Part shown: in pieces, positions 27,401 to 35,230 of the stretch
Position numbering within the stretch: position 1 is the stretch's first letter
How the letters are laid out: every line of letters begins with the position of its first letter
Virus record (IMG/VR): IMGVR_UViG_3300046616_000314
Location: 412,616-476,615 of that record
Source: a virus
Strand: one strand, 5' to 3'
Length of the DNA: 64,000 bases
Notes under the pieces: model-generated
Database searches by the model: none
Told to the model about the DNA's origin: nothing
What the model saw: the letters and a program-made list of their open reading frames with translations, nothing else
Made by a program: the position numbers and the translations under genes

Positions 27401-29433
27401 GTAAGGCTTCCACCTGAAAGTTTTGGATTTATTCTATAGTATTTACCCTCATCGAAACCGAAGGTGTCAAAATTCGTTAAGCCGTTATCAAATGTAGTTG
27501 TGTTCTCATCAAACGTAGTTGGGAAAGCAACGGTTTGGAATACAACGTAATATTGATCGAAATCGACTTGGTGTCCGTAGACGATAGGATTACCCGGTTC
27601 CAGTTCTGTTGACTGCACCGGAGGATTCAATTTAATTTGGTCGAGGACCGCTTGACCAGTACCCGGCTTTAGGTATGCAAGGGCGACCGCCGGGATATAA
27701 CCCAGTGCGCTATTGGTTGCCGAAGTCTGCGGGCTACTCATCCACAACGGCATATTTTCCACGACGGGATTGCCGGGTACGAATTCTTGCGAGGGATCGA
27801 TAGCCGGAAAGCCGATCTTCGTAATGAAATCGTAGCGAATGTTTTTGATGCTGGACGGGTGAATATAAGTCGGGGGAGCGACCGATTGCGGATAGCGCAA
27901 TGGTTCTGCTACGGGAACTTTATTAATGACCTTAAAACCACCGGCTTTGGCGATAGGATCGATGACATCGCGGTACAGCACTTCATAAATCGTGACACCA
28001 TTTTGCTTGGCGTACGCGATCTTATGGGCGCCCAGTTGAACAGTAATTGGACCGCCATACGGAGAATTCTGAATAGTGGTTCGCATTTCATCAATGTCGC
28101 CCCGAATGCCTGAGACGATATAGATGTTTAAGTCGCGACCAACTGTTCCAAAATTTTCGTCTGTGGAACGGAAATAGTACGTGGGATCAATGCGAGACGA
28201 ATAATATTCGTACATCGGACGAATTTCTTTGACTCGGAGGTTGAACATTACTTCCGAGAGATACGCCGAATTGTATCGTGGTTGCACGGTCATAGAGAAC
28301 GTACGATCTTCGTACGTGTCGCCCACATATGCACGGATACGGAAGATATATGTCTTCGTCAGGGCTATGTGTGAAAATTTACCTTCCAAATCCCCTGTGA
28401 ACGTATTTAAGGTGATTCCAGGGGGTAGAACGCTCGATGAATGCAATGCGTATGAAACCGCTTCACCGGTCGTACACGTGGCTAGGACGCTCGCTGAACA
28501 GGGTTGTTGCTCATAGAATGTACCAATGTCGCCAGCCGGTGTGACCCAGCGAATGAAACGGAGGGGTTCTAGGACATCGACGGGAGGCGCAATTTCGATC
28601 CCAAAAATGCGTGTCGAATTAGCGACCGGAGTACCATTTACCTCTAGACGAATTTGGAAATAATAATTACCTAACTGGTTCGAAGGATCGACATCACCCG
28701 AGAGCAGCCCTGTCGAAGGATTGAGCACGACGTTATGAGGCAGATAGTCGAATGGAGCCACGACTTCATCTAGAGAAATGAAATGCTCTAGAATGAACGT
28801 GGGGTTGGGACCGCCGTTGTTATAAACTTGAAGCTGATATTCGAAGGTATCACCACGGGTTGCTCTACCTAGCGGAACATATGCATATCGTTCATCATCC
28901 GGTCCAAAGAAACTTTGAGACGGGAGATTCCAAGAAGGCGGAACGAGAATTACGGTGGCAGACGATGCGGTGACAGAAAATTCCCGGTCAACTGAATTCA
29001 GATTGTCAGAGGCGCGAACGGCGAAGGGGTAAACCAGAGCGTTGCTTACAACGGGTAGTGTACCAATCGTCCCAGAAATCGTGCCCGAATTTGAGAAGGT
29101 AATCCCAGGCGGGAGGCTATTATACAGCATCGTATAGGTGATAGGTTGCTCTGCGATGACTTCCACAATATCGGTTGTGGTCAGAGCATTTGACAGAACG
29201 ATGGTATTAGAAACGATGGTGTAGTTGGTCGGGTTTACAAGCGTTGCTGTATTGACCTTCAAGGTGACGTTAGCAACATCTTCACTTGGGTCAATATCGA
29301 TAACTGTTTGCCCAGGAGCACCCATGAATGTTGCCACACGTTCGGCGTGTAGAACACTACTAATAGTGCTCCCTTCCGAGCCCGAGGCTAGGTTGCCGCT
29401 TGGGGTTTTCCAAATGGGGAAAAATTCGATCAT
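27397..29433 (-). CDS. Baseplate/tail structural protein with three Ig-like (He_PIG type) modules
   Basis: 678 residues. Three copies of the L-P-P-G-I-T-x-x-x-x-x-G-x-I-x-G type motif are visible: near residue 107 (L-P-P-G-I-T-F), 241 (L-N-P-S-T-G-L-L-S-G) and 339 (L-P-P-G-I-T-L). These are putative Ig-fold repeats found in surface and phage structural proteins. The C-terminal half (about 390-678) lacks repeats and contains I-Y-E-V-L-Y-R-D-V-I-D-P. First gene of the long - structural block; its late motif is 21 nt upstream. ATGA overlap with the fibre gene. May be a wedge part such as gp8 or gp10, or a fibre connector. Confidence 0.65.
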   Translation of the reverse strand: MIEFFPIWKTPSGNLASGSEGSTISSVLHAERVATFMGAPGQTVIDIDPSEDVANVTLKVNTATLVNPTNYTIVSNTIVLSNALTTTDIVEVIAEQPITYTMLYNSLPPGITFSNSGTISGTIGTLPVVSNALVYPFAVRASDNLNSVDREFSVTASSATVILVPPSWNLPSQSFFGPDDERYAYVPLGRATRGDTFEYQLQVYNNGGPNPTFILEHFISLDEVVAPFDYLPHNVVLNPSTGLLSGDVDPSNQLGNYYFQIRLEVNGTPVANSTRIFGIEIAPPVDVLEPLRFIRWVTPAGDIGTFYEQQPCSASVLATCTTGEAVSYALHSSSVLPPGITLNTFTGDLEGKFSHIALTKTYIFRIRAYVGDTYEDRTFSMTVQPRYNSAYLSEVMFNLRVKEIRPMYEYYSSRIDPTYYFRSTDENFGTVGRDLNIYIVSGIRGDIDEMRTTIQNSPYGGPITVQLGAHKIAYAKQNGVTIYEVLYRDVIDPIAKAGGFKVINKVPVAEPLRYPQSVAPPTYIHPSSIKNIRYDFITKIGFPAIDPSQEFVPGNPVVENMPLWMSSPQTSATNSALGYIPAVALAYLKPGTGQAVLDQIKLNPPVQSTELEPGNPIVYGHQVDFDQYYVVFQTVAFPTTFDENTTTFDNGLTNFDTFGFDEGKYYRINPKLSGGSLT

Positions 29434-29702
29434 GAAACCAGACTCCTAATCGTTTATTTATCGGCAAAAAAATCGCAGTAACCCTATTGCAATTGGTACG
29501 AAAAAACGGTAAGTTATCCACAGGTTTATAAAAAACGCTTATTTCTGGAACGAAAATGGTTTTTCGTCGTTTGGTTAGGTACGTATTTTCTAGAACCCAT
29601 TGGGGTATAAAAATCACCCGAAGGTATCCACGGTGGATGCTTTCAACCAAGTGAGAGGTTTTGTGCATAAGTGCGCAGGACCAGAAGGATACGAGAGTCC
29701 AA
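29434..29702. other. Divergent intergenic region with DnaA-box match and inverted repeats
   Basis: No gene fits in these 269 bases. Besides the late motif it holds TTATCCACA (29514-29522), identical to the consensus DnaA box; a hairpin with ACGAAAA and TTTTCGT arms near 29560-29577; TATAAA at 29606-29611, a possible -10 for the + gene; and an ATCCAC-G-GTGGAT palindrome (29626-29638). Only one DnaA-box match was seen, so an origin is not established. Confidence 0.4.
29455..29461 (-). promoter_or_regulatory. Late-type promoter motif ATAAATA
   Basis: Preceded by G on the - strand, 21 nt upstream of the start at 29433. Head of the structural block. Confidence 0.55.
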
Positions 29703-30323
29703 ATGACTTTCAAGTTGACACTGAATAAGCCTGCCGCGAAATCATTCTTTGATGCCGAAAAAACCAAAGGTGTTCGGATCAAAATTGATAACGGCGCAAT
29801 GTTCTTCCAACCTGTGGACGAACTGACCAACGATTCGGTAGCTGTCGAATTCCCGGCTCGCGGAAGCGCGACGATGACGATTGGCGGCAAGGGCGAAAAA
29901 GCTCTCCGTAAGCTGTTCGATGTCGATCAGCCCTATCATGTCGTCACGCCCGCCGAAGACGGTTGGCTACGAGCCACGCCCTTCGGCGAAGGTGTTCCCG
30001 CCCGCAATATTCCTCAAGTTCGCTTGTGGGATAAGACCGTTCAGGAAGCCGTGCCCAAGGTCAAGAAGGTTCGGGGCGAAATGCCTTTCAATCCCGAAAC
30101 CTTCGGTGATCGAATTCGTAATATCTTCGAACTCGCCAACTCGGAACGTAGACCAGGGCGCCCGTCTCTGGAATATGTCGCCGCTGTCGCCATCAAGGCA
30201 GAATTCGAAAAGCTGGCGGAAGAACTGGTGTTCAGTCAGAACCCCGCTTCCAAGGTCGATCTTGACCAAATCCTCGCGGCTCACAAGACGCTTGGTAATC
30301 TGGTTGAGGCAGCTAAACACTAG
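29703..30323 (+). CDS. Unknown protein, 206 aa
   Basis: Start chosen at ATG 29703 (GAAGGA upstream, long spacing); the frame also extends to 29661 without better support. Two parts: an N-terminal beta-rich domain (residues 1-100) and a C-terminal helical part from about 140 with R-R-P-G-R-P-S-L, a short AT-hook-like basic motif. No family recognised; DNA contact is possible but speculative. Followed by a palindrome and a terminator. Confidence 0.6.
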   Translation: MTFKLTLNKPAAKSFFDAEKTKGVRIKIDNGAMFFQPVDELTNDSVAVEFPARGSATMTIGGKGEKALRKLFDVDQPYHVVTPAEDGWLRATPFGEGVPARNIPQVRLWDKTVQEAVPKVKKVRGEMPFNPETFGDRIRNIFELANSERRPGRPSLEYVAAVAIKAEFEKLAEELVFSQNPASKVDLDQILAAHKTLGNLVEAAKH

Positions 30324-30325
30324 AC

Positions 30326-30354
30326 TTGCAAGAATACTTCATGTGAAGTATCAT
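30326..30354 (+). promoter_or_regulatory. Possible promoter with an operator-like palindrome
   Basis: TTGCAA and TATCAT are 17 nt apart. A perfect palindrome, ATACTTCA-TG-TGAAGTAT (30334-30351), covers the spacer and reaches the -10. It sits between a stop codon and a terminator hairpin, so it could instead belong to the 3' end of the previous transcript. Confidence 0.3.
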
Positions 30355-30385
30355 GGGCGGGTCTTCGGGCTCGCCCACTTTTTTT
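30354..30385 (+). terminator. Rho-independent terminator
   Basis: TGGGCG pairs with CGCCCA around a loop holding TCTTCGG, followed by ACTTTTTTT. Ends the 29703 transcript. Confidence 0.8.
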
Positions 30386-30393
30386 GGTGTCTA

Positions 30394-30603
30394 ATGTTTG
30401 GTCAATTAAAACAAAATTTAGCTATGGGCACCTTGGTTCGGCTTGGTCAAACCGGGGGTAGTATGGATGGCTTGACCGGGCGTATTGCTGGCGTCACCAC
30501 CGAAACCGCCCAGGCTGATTTTTACATCGTGCTCATGATCGACAGAATACCGGGCATGAATCCTGCGATAACTATTATCGAAAGCTGCATTGAACCGATC
30601 TAG
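30394..30603 (+). CDS. Small unknown protein, 69 aa, SH3-like appearance
   Basis: ATG at 30394; no strong Shine-Dalgarno, so an internal ATG at 30424 (M-G-T-L-V-R-L-G) remains possible. Beta-rich pattern V-R-L-G...D-G-L-T-G-R-I-A-G-V...Y-I-V-L suggests a small barrel. Lies between a terminator and the tRNA gene, with which it may be co-transcribed. Function unknown. Confidence 0.5.
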   Translation: MFGQLKQNLAMGTLVRLGQTGGSMDGLTGRIAGVTTETAQADFYIVLMIDRIPGMNPAITIIESCIEPI

Positions 30604-30609
30604 GTTCTC

Positions 30610-30686
30610 GGCTCCTTAGCTCAGCGGATTAGAGCACGTGCCTTCTAAGCACGGGGTCGTTGGTTCGAATCCAACAGGAGTCGCCA
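30610..30686 (+). tRNA. tRNA-Arg, anticodon TCT, CCA encoded
   Basis: 77 bases. Acceptor GGCTCCT/AGGAGTC (one G-T pair), D-stem GCTC/GAGC, anticodon stem CGTGC/GCACG with loop CTTCTAA, T-stem GTTGG/CCAAC with TTCGAAT, discriminator G, and a genomic CCA end. Reads AGA and probably AGG. A single phage tRNA placed upstream of a strong terminator. Confidence 0.95.
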
Positions 30687-30692
30687 AACAAG

Positions 30693-30718
30693 AAAGCCCC
30701 CATTTCTGGGGGCTTTTT
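30693..30718 (+). terminator. Rho-independent terminator after the tRNA
   Basis: AAAGCCCCC pairs with GGGGGCTTT around ATTTCT, ending in a T-run. Starts seven bases past the tRNA CCA. Confidence 0.9.
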
Positions 30719-30802
30719 CGTGATCTATTCTGTTTCAACGGGATCAAACGCATACCTCGTTTGGTTTATGCAACCAAAGTCATCGGTGATGAGCAATTAT
30801 CA

Positions 30803-30839
30803 TTGGCTTCTAATCAATACTTAGTATCGATGAAGCCAA
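30803..30839. repeat. Inverted repeat downstream of the 30848 gene
   Basis: TTGGCTTC (30803-30810) pairs with GAAGCCAA (30832-30839), with ATACT-T-AGTAT inside the loop. It may end the - operon that stops at 30848, but there is no T-tract. Nothing else is visible between 30720 and 30847. Confidence 0.4.
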
Positions 30840-30847
30840 ATGTCAAG

Positions 30848-31210
30848 TTAGACGCCGAATTTTAGCTTAAAAAATCCTGCATCGGCTGCATCATTGAACC
30901 CGACATCAACATAATTGGTATAGCGATGGATGGTCGGAGGACCGCCAGGGAAGACAGAATGTTCATAACAAGGTTCTTTGAGAATAGAATAATGTATTCT
31001 ATTCTCAACGATATACGAAGCCATTTTGACTAAAGGCGAAACGCTCTTATCGTCGGGAGCCATCCATCTAGTTTCCACTCGAATTTGGTGTGGAAGAGGA
31101 ACCGGGCTCAGATATGGACCATATTGTTCTAATCCATTACAAAATTTGGCGGCACAAAGGTTATGCTCCTGCATTCGTAGAACGCGGAGAGAAGGGGGAG
31201 TATCACACAT
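30848..31210 (-). CDS. Small unknown protein with C-terminal F-K-L-x-F motif, 120 aa
   Basis: Starts nine bases after the Pth2 stop. The C-terminus N-D-A-A-D-A-G-F-F-K-L-K-F-G-V belongs to a motif shared by several small proteins in this window (37545, 45469, 48661, 49370, 63199). The body has R-V-E-T-R-W-M-A-P and no known domain. Last gene of the 36024-30848 operon. Confidence 0.65.
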   Translation of the reverse strand: MCDTPPSLRVLRMQEHNLCAAKFCNGLEQYGPYLSPVPLPHQIRVETRWMAPDDKSVSPLVKMASYIVENRIHYSILKEPCYEHSVFPGGPPTIHRYTNYVDVGFNDAADAGFFKLKFGV

Positions 31211-31219
31211 AGTATCTAC

Positions 31220-31597
31220 TTAGTTGAAAATTTTGATAGCTTTTAGATCGGCACCAATATGCTTGACGTTGATCGGACCCAGACCCAGGCAAGTCAACGT
31301 GGGTTCCTTGAACACGGTGTGAGCCGCATCAACGATCATATCCACACCGCACACCGACTTGTAAGCGGCGAGCAATTGGTGAAGTTCAGCTTCGGGGGCG
31401 ATCAGCGCAATCTTGGCGACGCCGCCTGATTCCATATATGCCTTGGCATCCTTGGGGAAGCGGCGCATAGAATCGAGTAGCGCGCCCACAAAGGCATGAC
31501 CACCTTGTGCCACCATCTTACCACGGGCACCATTCATCTTCTCAATGGCTTCAGCACTGAAGATTGTATAAAGTTTAATATTGTATGGGCTTGCCAT
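31220..31597 (-). CDS. Peptidyl-tRNA hydrolase, Pth2 family
   Basis: 125 residues, the full Pth2 length. Signature region R-G-K-M-V-A-Q-G-G-H-A-F-V-G-A near residues 25-39, then K-I-A-L...E-A-E-L-H-Q-L, I-V-D-A-A-H-T-V-F and the C-terminal L-G-L-G-P...L-K. Pth2 releases tRNA from stalled peptidyl-tRNA; it is the archaeal/eukaryotic type, while bacteria normally use the unrelated Pth1. Start overlaps the previous stop (TAATG). Its presence with deformylase and ClpA genes elsewhere in the window suggests phage control of translation by-products. Confidence 0.85.
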   Translation of the reverse strand: MASPYNIKLYTIFSAEAIEKMNGARGKMVAQGGHAFVGALLDSMRRFPKDAKAYMESGGVAKIALIAPEAELHQLLAAYKSVCGVDMIVDAAHTVFKEPTLTCLGLGPINVKHIGADLKAIKIFN

Positions 31598-32169
31598 TAT
31601 CTACACTTTGCCGATCTATACTTGTTTTTGTTTTCTTTTCGCACCGGAGTCACGAAACGATTTGGTAATGCTTCGGCGCCGCCCGAGGGATAGTATATGT
31701 GACGATAGCCCATAAATTCGACAACGAAAAAAGCAGTCACAAGGTATGGTGTTTCCCGGTTCGGGAATTTGACCGTGACTGTATCTCCACTCTTGAGCGG
31801 ACCTTTTTTCGTAATGATCGGCTCAGTCACGGTTTTCTTCGGACCAATGTCCTTGTAAATCTGATCATAACGGAACGTGGCGGTGAATAGCTCATCGCGA
31901 TCATTGTATTCGGTGGCGGACATGAACGTTGTGCCGTTGCATTTCCCAACGACGATCAAGCCTTGCATATGAATGCTACCATCACTGAAGACGATCATGA
32001 CTTGATCGCCAATTTCGTGCGGTCCACCAACATACGTTGCCAGGGCGGCAAGCTTGGCTTTCTTTTCTTCGATCTCTTCGGGAGTATCATCTTTGCGGAA
32101 AGGATACTTGAAATCGGTAATTTCGTGGCGTGGAAAAATTTTATTCCACATAGATGCTATCGGATTCAT
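31597..32169 (-). CDS. Unknown protein, probable beta-barrel, 190 aa
   Basis: Overlaps both neighbours (ATGA upstream, TAATG downstream). Two KOW/SH3-like stretches are visible: I-G-D-Q-V-M-I-V-F-S-D-G-S-I near residue 53 and S-G-D-T-V-T-V-K-F-P-N near 127. Basic C-terminus. Could bind nucleic acid, but no family is recognised. Confidence 0.6.
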   Translation of the reverse strand: MNPIASMWNKIFPRHEITDFKYPFRKDDTPEEIEEKKAKLAALATYVGGPHEIGDQVMIVFSDGSIHMQGLIVVGKCNGTTFMSATEYNDRDELFTATFRYDQIYKDIGPKKTVTEPIITKKGPLKSGDTVTVKFPNRETPYLVTAFFVVEFMGYRHIYYPSGGAEALPNRFVTPVRKENKNKYRSAKCR

Positions 32170-32627
32170 GAGAACATTCCAAACGGGTCGTCACCAGCGG
32201 GTTTCCACGACCAATCTTTCATGAATTCATGAGCCCAGAATTGACGATAGTCACAGTGGGGACAAGACCAGCCAGTCTTGGAAGCGACGAGATTTTCTCC
32301 ATCGCCTTTCTTATGCTTTTCCTTAGTCCCGCACGTAAACGGGTGAAAGCGACCCTTGGTCTGATACTCGTTCAAGGATAGAATTTCATCTTCCTTGAAA
32401 ATCGGGTGAGCATCGGAGAACGCCTCAAGTGATTGTTGGTCAGGGAATGATACCTTGACGTTAACGACATTGATGTCACCCGCACTTGAACTGACGGTAA
32501 CATATGCGTCGTCAACCGTGGCTTTGTCGGGCATGTAATTCTTGATCCAATCTTCGATGATTGCGCGCATGTCAATCGCCAAAGTGACCTGATCTCTGTT
32601 CTGAACGATGGTGTAGAATTGGGTCAT
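32166..32627 (-). CDS. Unknown protein with a possible zinc ribbon, 153 aa
   Basis: Residues 1-75 are alpha/beta with V-K-V-S-F-P-D-Q-Q-S-L-E-A-F, like the body of the F-K-L-x-F family. A C-terminal part has F-T-C-G-T...W-S-C-P-H-C-D-Y-R-Q-F-W, a cysteine/histidine set that could hold zinc. ATGA overlaps on both sides. Function unknown. Confidence 0.6.
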   Translation of the reverse strand: MTQFYTIVQNRDQVTLAIDMRAIIEDWIKNYMPDKATVDDAYVTVSSSAGDINVVNVKVSFPDQQSLEAFSDAHPIFKEDEILSLNEYQTKGRFHPFTCGTKEKHKKGDGENLVASKTGWSCPHCDYRQFWAHEFMKDWSWKPAGDDPFGMFS

Positions 32628-32992
32628 AATTTTAGAATCTCGATATTGGTCCCGTGACCATCGTTATTATGAGTAGTCCAGATAGAATGTTTCATCAATG
32701 GATGATCGGCAAATGCAGACTTCGTAGTTTCAAGATAGGCTTTAGCCCGCGAGGGCGGCATCTGCCCAACGTTAAGCTTGAACCACGCGAATTCTCGTTG
32801 ATCTTCATCCGAAGTGGGAGGTTCAAATTCGATAACCTCAACCGAGCATTCGGGGACGATCATGGCTTCTTTCCCGATCAGTTTGAATCGGGTGATAATT
32901 TTGTCATATCCGTCTTTGACGATAGGATTCAGCGTTCCATCTTGGTACGCGATCCATTCAGCAATCGGAAGTTTGACGAGAAAAACGTTCAT
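32624..32992 (-). CDS. Unknown protein, 122 aa
   Basis: Part of the overlapping small-gene operon (ATGA overlaps on both sides). Mixed alpha/beta with a central W-F-K-L-N and S-R-A-K-A-Y-L-E-T. No membrane segment, no metal motif, no family recognised. Confidence 0.6.
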   Translation of the reverse strand: MNVFLVKLPIAEWIAYQDGTLNPIVKDGYDKIITRFKLIGKEAMIVPECSVEVIEFEPPTSDEDQREFAWFKLNVGQMPPSRAKAYLETTKSAFADHPLMKHSIWTTHNNDGHGTNIEILKL

Positions 32993-33234
32993 TGTTTTTC
33001 GGGAAGCGGAGGAAGGGGATTGAGGCGATAGTGTTTTGCTAGCGACGCGGCTCCCCCAGAAGAGTTTTTGGAGGATTCTTCTGGGGTCACGCGCTTCATA
33101 TAAAACGTCTTCGCAAATGATTGATCAAAGACGTAGAAACACTCCCAACCTTCAGCACCACGTGCATTAAGAATGGAAATGGGGTTATTTCCATTCTTAA
33201 CTTGAATTTCGAGATATTCCCACGTCGTTGACAT
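32989..33234 (-). CDS. DUF4177-like small protein, 81 aa
   Basis: Start set at ATG 33234, right after the M16 stop; a longer frame upstream only mirrors that gene. The pattern W-E-Y-L-E-I...I-L-N-A-R-G-A-E-G-W-E-C resembles the small DUF4177 family (W-E-Y...L-N-x-x-G-x-E-G-W-E), followed by a Ser/Gly-rich tail. Role unknown. Confidence 0.55.
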   Translation of the reverse strand: MSTTWEYLEIQVKNGNNPISILNARGAEGWECFYVFDQSFAKTFYMKRVTPEESSKNSSGGAASLAKHYRLNPLPPLPEKQ

Positions 33235-33235
33235 C

Positions 33236-34552
33236 TTAGGCGAGAGCCTTTTGGACGATGTTGCCGTAATCAATCGTCGCGTCGATGTTGCCGTAAACAA
33301 CGACGGTCGGAACGCTTTCGACAATCGCCTTAGCCGCTGCGATCACGTCTTCCTTGGTCACGTCAGCGAAGTCTTGGGCGATTTCAGCCAGACCGCGAAC
33401 TTCGCCGTTGTGGAACAGATCGGAAGCGATCTTTTGCGCCATACCGGTCGAACGATCTTCGATCTTGAAGATTTGCGTCACGACTTGGTTGCGAACGCGG
33501 TTCCAATCGGCATCAGCGATGATGCCCTTGGCAACCTTCGCCAGTTCACCAGCCGAGGATTCAAGGAATTCCGCAACCTTCGGAGCCGTGGTGGCGCCGT
33601 CGATGTAGAACAGGCTTCCTTGCGAGGACAGCGGATAGATGCCGGTTTGGACCGAATAGCAAAGCGAACGGGCTTCGCGAACTTCTTGGAACATGGGCGA
33701 GGACATGCCGCCGCCCAGCAGCAGAGCCAGCATCTTGTAGTTCAGGTGCGTCTTTTCGTACGGACCAGGGATGTACCACGAGGTAGTCACCGAGGGCTGT
33801 TCGAAGCGATCATCCACGACAGCAGCCGTGCCACCGACATATTGCACGGTTTCTTGCGGTTGTTGATTGCTGGCAGGAATGTCCGAGAAACGTTCGGCGG
33901 CTTCCTTCACGAACGTATCGTGATCGACATTACCCACACCGATCACGATCAGAGTGTCAGCGTGATAGTTGCGAGCCATGTAGTCGGTGATCATTTCGCG
34001 AGTGAACGACGCGACATTTTCGGTCGAACCCAGGATCGGACGACCAGCGGCTTGCGCCGGGAACGCGGTTCGGAACCACGTATCCATGGCTTGCGAATCG
34101 AGTTGGTCGGCGTATTCGTTGATTTCCTGATGAACCACGATCTTTTCCGAGGCGATGTCGGCTTCGGTGAATGTGGAATTCGTCAGCACGTCGGACAGGA
34201 TATCCAGGGCGACCGGAATATGCGACGCCAGACCGGTGACATGGTAGGCAGTCAGGTTGCGAGACGTGAAGGCGTTGATATCGGCGCCGATGGATTCGAC
34301 TTCGTAGACGATATCCTTGGACGAACGGGCATTCGTGCCCTTGAATGCCATGTGTTCAAGGAAGTGCGAGATACCGTTTTCGGCTTCGACTTCGTTGTTG
34401 GCGCCGGTGTTGGCGAAGACAGCGACAGTGACGGTATTGATTGGCTTGGCGTATGTGGCGACGCGCAGACCATTGGGAAGGCGGCTAACCTTCACTTCGG
34501 TTGCGGTCGAAGCGAATTCTGCCAATGTGGCATTAAAATTTTTCGTAGTCAC
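33236..34552 (-). CDS. M16 family zinc peptidase (processing-peptidase type)
   Basis: 438 residues, the length of single-chain M16B proteins. Inverted zinc motif H63-F-L-E66-H67, with the third ligand candidate Glu143 76 residues later (V-V-H-Q-E-I-N-E-Y), as expected. Also G-R-P-I-L-G-S-T-E and the C-terminal-domain R-E-A-R-S-L-C-Y-S-V motif. GTG start with AGGAG five bases upstream. It looks most like the alphaproteobacterial and mitochondrial processing peptidase branch, pointing to capture from a host. The target could be a phage structural protein or a host peptide. M16 enzymes are not standard phage genes. Confidence 0.9.
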   Translation of the reverse strand: MTTKNFNATLAEFASTATEVKVSRLPNGLRVATYAKPINTVTVAVFANTGANNEVEAENGISHFLEHMAFKGTNARSSKDIVYEVESIGADINAFTSRNLTAYHVTGLASHIPVALDILSDVLTNSTFTEADIASEKIVVHQEINEYADQLDSQAMDTWFRTAFPAQAAGRPILGSTENVASFTREMITDYMARNYHADTLIVIGVGNVDHDTFVKEAAERFSDIPASNQQPQETVQYVGGTAAVVDDRFEQPSVTTSWYIPGPYEKTHLNYKMLALLLGGGMSSPMFQEVREARSLCYSVQTGIYPLSSQGSLFYIDGATTAPKVAEFLESSAGELAKVAKGIIADADWNRVRNQVVTQIFKIEDRSTGMAQKIASDLFHNGEVRGLAEIAQDFADVTKEDVIAAAKAIVESVPTVVVYGNIDATIDYGNIVQKALA

Positions 34553-34618
34553 TGAGACTCCTAACTCAAGAATGAACCCTTATCATAGGGCTTTACGCTA
34601 ATTTTCGTCAACTAAAAT

Positions 34619-34858
34619 TTAGATCGATTCACCAGCCATCAATTCGGCTTGAGCCATCCCTTCGGCGTCCGCAGCCGCATCCGTCAGCACCCGGAGGGCG
34701 TCTATAACTTGTTTTTCAGGTCCGCCATGCTGCGTCACCAGAAAATCATAGGCGGCGCGTAGCTTCACCGCCTTTTTGGCATTGTCCTTCCAATGCAAAA
34801 ATTCGTCGGTGGCATGAGGCTCCAAGCCCAACCAATTAGAATCGGGTATCGTAATCAT
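34619..34858 (-). CDS. Small unknown protein, 79 aa
   Basis: Start set at ATG 34858, overlapping the previous gene by 23 bases; the longer upstream frame is cysteine/arginine-rich and looks like shadow coding. Helical C-terminal half rich in alanine. AAGG lies directly before the ATG, so initiation probably depends on coupling. Separated by 66 bases from the M16 gene downstream. Confidence 0.5.
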   Translation of the reverse strand: MITIPDSNWLGLEPHATDEFLHWKDNAKKAVKLRAAYDFLVTQHGGPEKQVIDALRVLTDAAADAEGMAQAELMAGESI

Positions 34859-35228
34859 CCTTGTATGGGCGAAACAGCGACAGCAGTTCCGGTTCCGACC
34901 ATCCGAACGTGCGCTGCACATACTTGATAGCGAGGGCATATTCGCGGAAACGATTGTGCAGGTTGCCGTTGATCAACACGTGAACCCAGCCACCGGGGTC
35001 CGATTCGCGCAGGGACAGTTCGTCGCCGGGGTTCAGGACAGCGGGAACCCCTTGGACCGGAGCCGGGGCGCGCAACTCCGCGCTCAGTTCGGCAGCGGCG
35101 ACCAGCAGCGGATTGACCCGAACATCCGGGGAGCCGAGTTGGGCAACGAAATCGATGGCTTCGGCGAGCGTAGGCGTGTGTGTGCCAGGAAGGTCCGACC
35201 AGACGCCGTTTTGCTTAATCTGAATCAC
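34836..35228 (-). CDS. Unknown protein, 130 aa
   Basis: GTG start at 35228 with GAAGG eight bases upstream, two bases after the previous stop; the in-frame extension to 35279 would overlap a clear gene. Contains W-V-H-V-L-I-N-G-N-L-H-N-R-F near residue 80. No family recognised. Confidence 0.55.
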   Translation of the reverse strand: MIQIKQNGVWSDLPGTHTPTLAEAIDFVAQLGSPDVRVNPLLVAAAELSAELRAPAPVQGVPAVLNPGDELSLRESDPGGWVHVLINGNLHNRFREYALAIKYVQRTFGWSEPELLSLFRPYKDDYDTRF

Positions 35229-35230
35229 GT

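Noticed and set aside
30610-30686. tRNA-linked attachment site or prophage junction
   Set aside because: No integrase gene and no repeated tRNA 3' segment seen; the genome looks strictly lytic in this window.
33251-34555. 434-residue + frame opposite the M16 peptidase
   Set aside because: Full-length mirror of a clearly identified gene; composition is Arg/Asp/Val-rich shadow coding.
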